A stretch of 25,665 nucleotides of DNA from Zeimonas sp041678445 (GTDB taxonomy: Bacteria > Pseudomonadota > Gammaproteobacteria > Burkholderiales > Burkholderiaceae_E). Numbering within the stretch: position 1 is the first letter of the stretch; every line of letters begins with the position of its first letter. The DNA lies in contig JBAYOD010000016.1 of NCBI GenBank assembly GCA_041678445.1, positions 1 through 25,665 of the forward strand, read 5' to 3'. Of the stretch, positions 24,169 to 25,665 are shown one piece after another. The notes beneath the pieces were generated by a model. That model had not been told where the DNA came from, did not search any database, and was given only the letters and a program-made list of their open reading frames with translations. A program made the position numbers and the translations under genes.

Positions 24169-24204
24169 GACCGGGCCGCACACCTGGCGGACCAGTTCGA
24201 GCAT
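24145..24204 (-). pseudogene. IclR-family gene fragment (duplicate of the gene at the right edge)
   Basis: Positions 24161-24204 match 25619-25662 at 38 of 44 bases; both encode, on the minus strand, MLEL-x-RQ-x-x-GPVSVG. Immediately left, CCCAG...TAAAGCAGCGCGC matches 25484-25505 of the iclR gene. The fragment thus joins two parts of iclR that are about 110 nt apart, apparently through a GCGCGC microhomology. It is a non-functional relic. The waaC stop codon lies inside it. Confidence 0.7.
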
Positions 24205-24206
24205 TC

Positions 24207-24320
24207 AGCCAGTCGCACGCCGTACCGGTCCAGCGCGGGCTTGCCACCGACGTGCAGCCCCTCGAACCGGCGCTGCAACCGCAGCAGGCTGGGAGCAGCG
24301 CCGGGGCATCGTTCGGACAT
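24207..24320 (-). pseudogene. AbiEi-type antitoxin fragment
   Basis: On the minus strand the frame reads LLRLQRRFEGLHVGGKPALD followed by RYGVRLA. LHVGGK(T)AL-x-x-x-GVR is a recognisable block of AbiEi-family antitoxin proteins. The homology stops where the iclR relic begins (24204). Only about 38 residues are present, so this is a relic. Its AbiEii partner is not adjacent; an unrelated AbiEii gene end lies at the left edge of the window. Confidence 0.5.
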
Positions 24321-24407
24321 GCGCAGTGTCGACTTTTCTTACATGGACGCCACAGGCGGATCGTCAAGCCTCGGGCAAGTGCCTGATATCGCCCGGAAAT
24401 CTGGTTC

Positions 24408-24423
24408 AGGCGCAGCTCTTGCT
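24408..24423 (+). promoter_or_regulatory. Sigma-54-type promoter upstream of the PEP-CTERM gene
   Basis: AGGCGCAGCTCTTGCT matches the -24/-12 consensus TGGCACG-N4-TTGCW in GG (24409-24410), the following C, and all of TTGCT, with the required 10 nt between GG and GC. Transcription would start near 24434, about 38 nt before ATG 24472. PEP-CTERM genes are known to be controlled by RpoN with the PrsK/PrsR system, which supports the call. Confidence 0.6.
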
Positions 24424-24471
24424 TGTATCACGGCCATGCTGGTGCCGCCGGCAACGACTCGAGGAGTGATC

Positions 24472-25086
24472 ATGCGTCCCAAGTGAATCCTGCGCAGCGT
24501 AGCCATGCTCTGCGCCGCCGGGCTGTTCTGCACCGTCGCACAGGCGGCCATCGTCTTCGACTTTTCGTGGACCGGCAACCCGGCACAAGATCCCAACCTC
24601 ACCTCGAGCGGGGACACGACCGCGTCAGTAAGCGGTTTCATCGAACTGGATGTAGGCCCTGGTGACAGCTTCGACAAAAACGACGTGCTGTCGGCCAGCT
24701 TTACACTGAGCAGCAGCCTCTTCGAGGATGTCGTGTTCGGCCATACCAACATCAGCTTCCTCACCGGCACGGTGGCGGCCGATGGTCTGAGTGCAGGGCT
24801 GACGGATTTTTACCTCGGCGACGGGTCTCCGCCGTCGTTCGGTTGCGTCAGCCTGGCCGGCGACTGTGCGAGGACGGCTCTTGACAGGCATATCTCCTCC
24901 TACACCACAGCACCCGACACCGACGTGAGCTTCCTTTACACTACCACGGAGGCTGCACGGGCTTCGTTTCACCTGACCGCGGCGGACCCCGTCCCCGTTT
25001 CGCTGCCCGGCACCGCGGCGCTCGCACTGGCCAGCCTCGCGGCGATGACGGTGGTGCGCCGCCGCCGCCCGTCCGCCGGCGGCTGA
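24472..25086 (+). pseudogene. PEP-CTERM-like exported protein with an in-frame TGA at codon 5
   Basis: The gene most naturally starts at ATG 24472, with GAGGAG 5 nt upstream, and reads MRPK-stop-ILRSVAMLCAAGLFCTVAQAA. The TGA (24484-24486) interrupts a normal signal peptide. After it the frame is open to 25086. The mature part (IVFDFSWTGNP...) is low in Lys/Arg and rich in Ser/Thr/Gly. The C-terminus VSLPGTAALALASLAAMTVV followed by RRRR is a PEP-CTERM-type sorting signal: Pro-containing motif, hydrophobic helix, Arg cluster. It would be processed by an exosortase, which is not in the window. Reinitiation at ATG 24505 would give 193 aa with a signal lacking its basic n-region. The mutation may inactivate or merely lower export. 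Confidence 0.72.
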
Positions 25087-25101
25087 GCCGGCGCGGCTCA
25101 G
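25083..25101. terminator. Hairpin over the stop codon of the PEP-CTERM gene
   Basis: CTGAGCCG-GCG-CGGCTCAG is an 8-bp perfect stem with a 3-nt loop that includes the TGA stop. It could act as a terminator for the PEP-CTERM transcript; no T-run follows. Confidence 0.45.
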
Positions 25102-25107
25102 AGATCT

Positions 25108-25164
25108 GCAGCGACCTTGACGAGGTCGGCACAATCGTGACAAGCGCAGAGGTCCTGACAACCG
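25108..25164 (+). pseudogene. waaC 3'-end relic
   Basis: The plus strand encodes CSDLDEVGTIVTSAEVLTTV, which aligns without gaps to the WaaC tail CCDLGDAGVTVTSAEVMTAV (23989-24048): 12 of 20 residues identical, with a 12-nt identical run AGCGCAGAGGTC. Nothing else of a heptosyltransferase precedes it; the PEP-CTERM hairpin does. It is a leftover of a second waaC copy directly facing the iclR gene. Confidence 0.65.
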
Positions 25165-25665
25165 TCACGGCTCGAACACTCCCAGCTTGTACTCGATCTC
25201 CCTGACCAGCGCGACGAGCTTCGGCCCGAGGCTGCGCTGCAGCCGCTGGCGGCCGGTCGCCTGGGCGGGCACGGTCAGATTGAAGGCCAGCGCCATTCCG
25301 TTCAGCGACGCTCTCATCGGCACGGCGACGGCCGCGAGGTTCGGCTGCCAGTCGCCGACCGACACGCAGAAGCCCTGCGACTCGATGGCCGCCTGGGCAT
25401 CGGCCACCTTCGGGCCGAAGCTGGCCCACTCGTCGGGCATCTTGACCTGCAGCCGCTGGACCACCATGGCCCGTTCGTCGGACCCCAGCGCGTAAAGCAG
25501 CGCGCGCCCGATCGCGGTGCGCAGCAGCGGCCGGCTCGAACCGATGTCCGGCTTGGCCGGGCTGGTCTGGTGACCCTGCACCGTGTCGACGTAGACGACC
25601 TGCAGCCGGTCGCGCGCACCCACTGAAACCGGGCCGCGCGCCTGACGGGCCAGCTCGAGCATCTC
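25165..25665 (-). CDS. IclR-family transcriptional regulator, C-terminal part
   Basis: The minus-strand frame is open through the right edge, so the N-terminal HTH lies outside the window. The visible 166 residues are the IclR effector-binding domain: ELARQARGPVSVGARDRLQV, VYVDTVQGHQTSPAKPDIGS, RPLLRTAIGRALLYAL, GFCVSVGDWQPNLAAVAVPM and NLTVPAQATGRQRLQ. The apparent Met at 25662 is internal (the upstream codon is in frame). It converges with the waaC tail relic and the PEP-CTERM gene. A rearranged fragment of the same gene lies at 24145-24204. The regulated pathway is unknown. Confidence 0.9.
   Translation of the reverse strand, partial: EMLELARQARGPVSVGARDRLQVVYVDTVQGHQTSPAKPDIGSSRPLLRTAIGRALLYALGSDERAMVVQRLQVKMPDEWASFGPKVADAQAAIESQGFCVSVGDWQPNLAAVAVPMRASLNGMALAFNLTVPAQATGRQRLQRSLGPKLVALVREIEYKLGVFEP

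Overview
The window is GC-rich and reads as the chromosome of a proteobacterium, most likely a betaproteobacterium. The pointers are a Bug-type solute-binding protein, glutathione-dependent formaldehyde oxidation (adhC-fghA), a WaaC-type heptosyltransferase, a PEP-CTERM protein with a sigma-54-like promoter, and paired pirins. Genus cannot be set from sequence alone.

Layout. (1) 1-1511 is an accessory scrap zone: the 3' end of an AbiEii toxin gene, a group II intron reverse-transcriptase relic, a PIN/AbrB toxin-antitoxin pair, and the last codons of a TetR regulator. (2) 1733-12798 is a coherent catabolic cluster: a LacI-family regulator, a promoter with two phased palindromic operators, a BetC-like sulfatase, a Bug binding protein, a second large sulfatase, an FGGY kinase, a GlpD-like flavoprotein and an alkyl-DHAP-synthase-like flavoprotein. 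From the binding protein onward most genes overlap or nearly touch. (3) 12812-15787 holds a 5'-truncated AlbA/HATPase-type gene coupled to an amidase, then a rhomboid protease. (4) 15834-20788 holds lysR-adhC-fghA on the minus strand, divergent from two pirin genes. (5) 20861-22589 is a DarTG module whose toxin gene carries a one-base frameshift. (6) 22996-25665 holds waaC, a patch of relics (IclR, AbiEi, waaC tail), a PEP-CTERM gene with an in-frame TGA, and the 3' part of an iclR gene running off the right edge.

The most interesting system is the cluster at 1733-12798. Two sulfatases without signal peptides would remove sulfate from an imported organosulfate. A glycerol-kinase-like enzyme, a G3P-dehydrogenase-like enzyme and an AGPS homologue that keeps the residues I recall as catalytic could then phosphorylate, oxidise and cleave the polyol or glycerol-ether product. 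My hypothesis is a pathway for sulfated glycerol ethers or a related sulfated polyol, controlled by the adjacent LacI regulator. The families and operators are seen in the sequence; the substrate and the direction of flux are inferred.

Several genes look damaged or rearranged: the darT frameshift, the PEP-CTERM nonsense codon, the truncated AlbA gene, and duplicated waaC-tail/iclR pieces flanking the PEP-CTERM gene.
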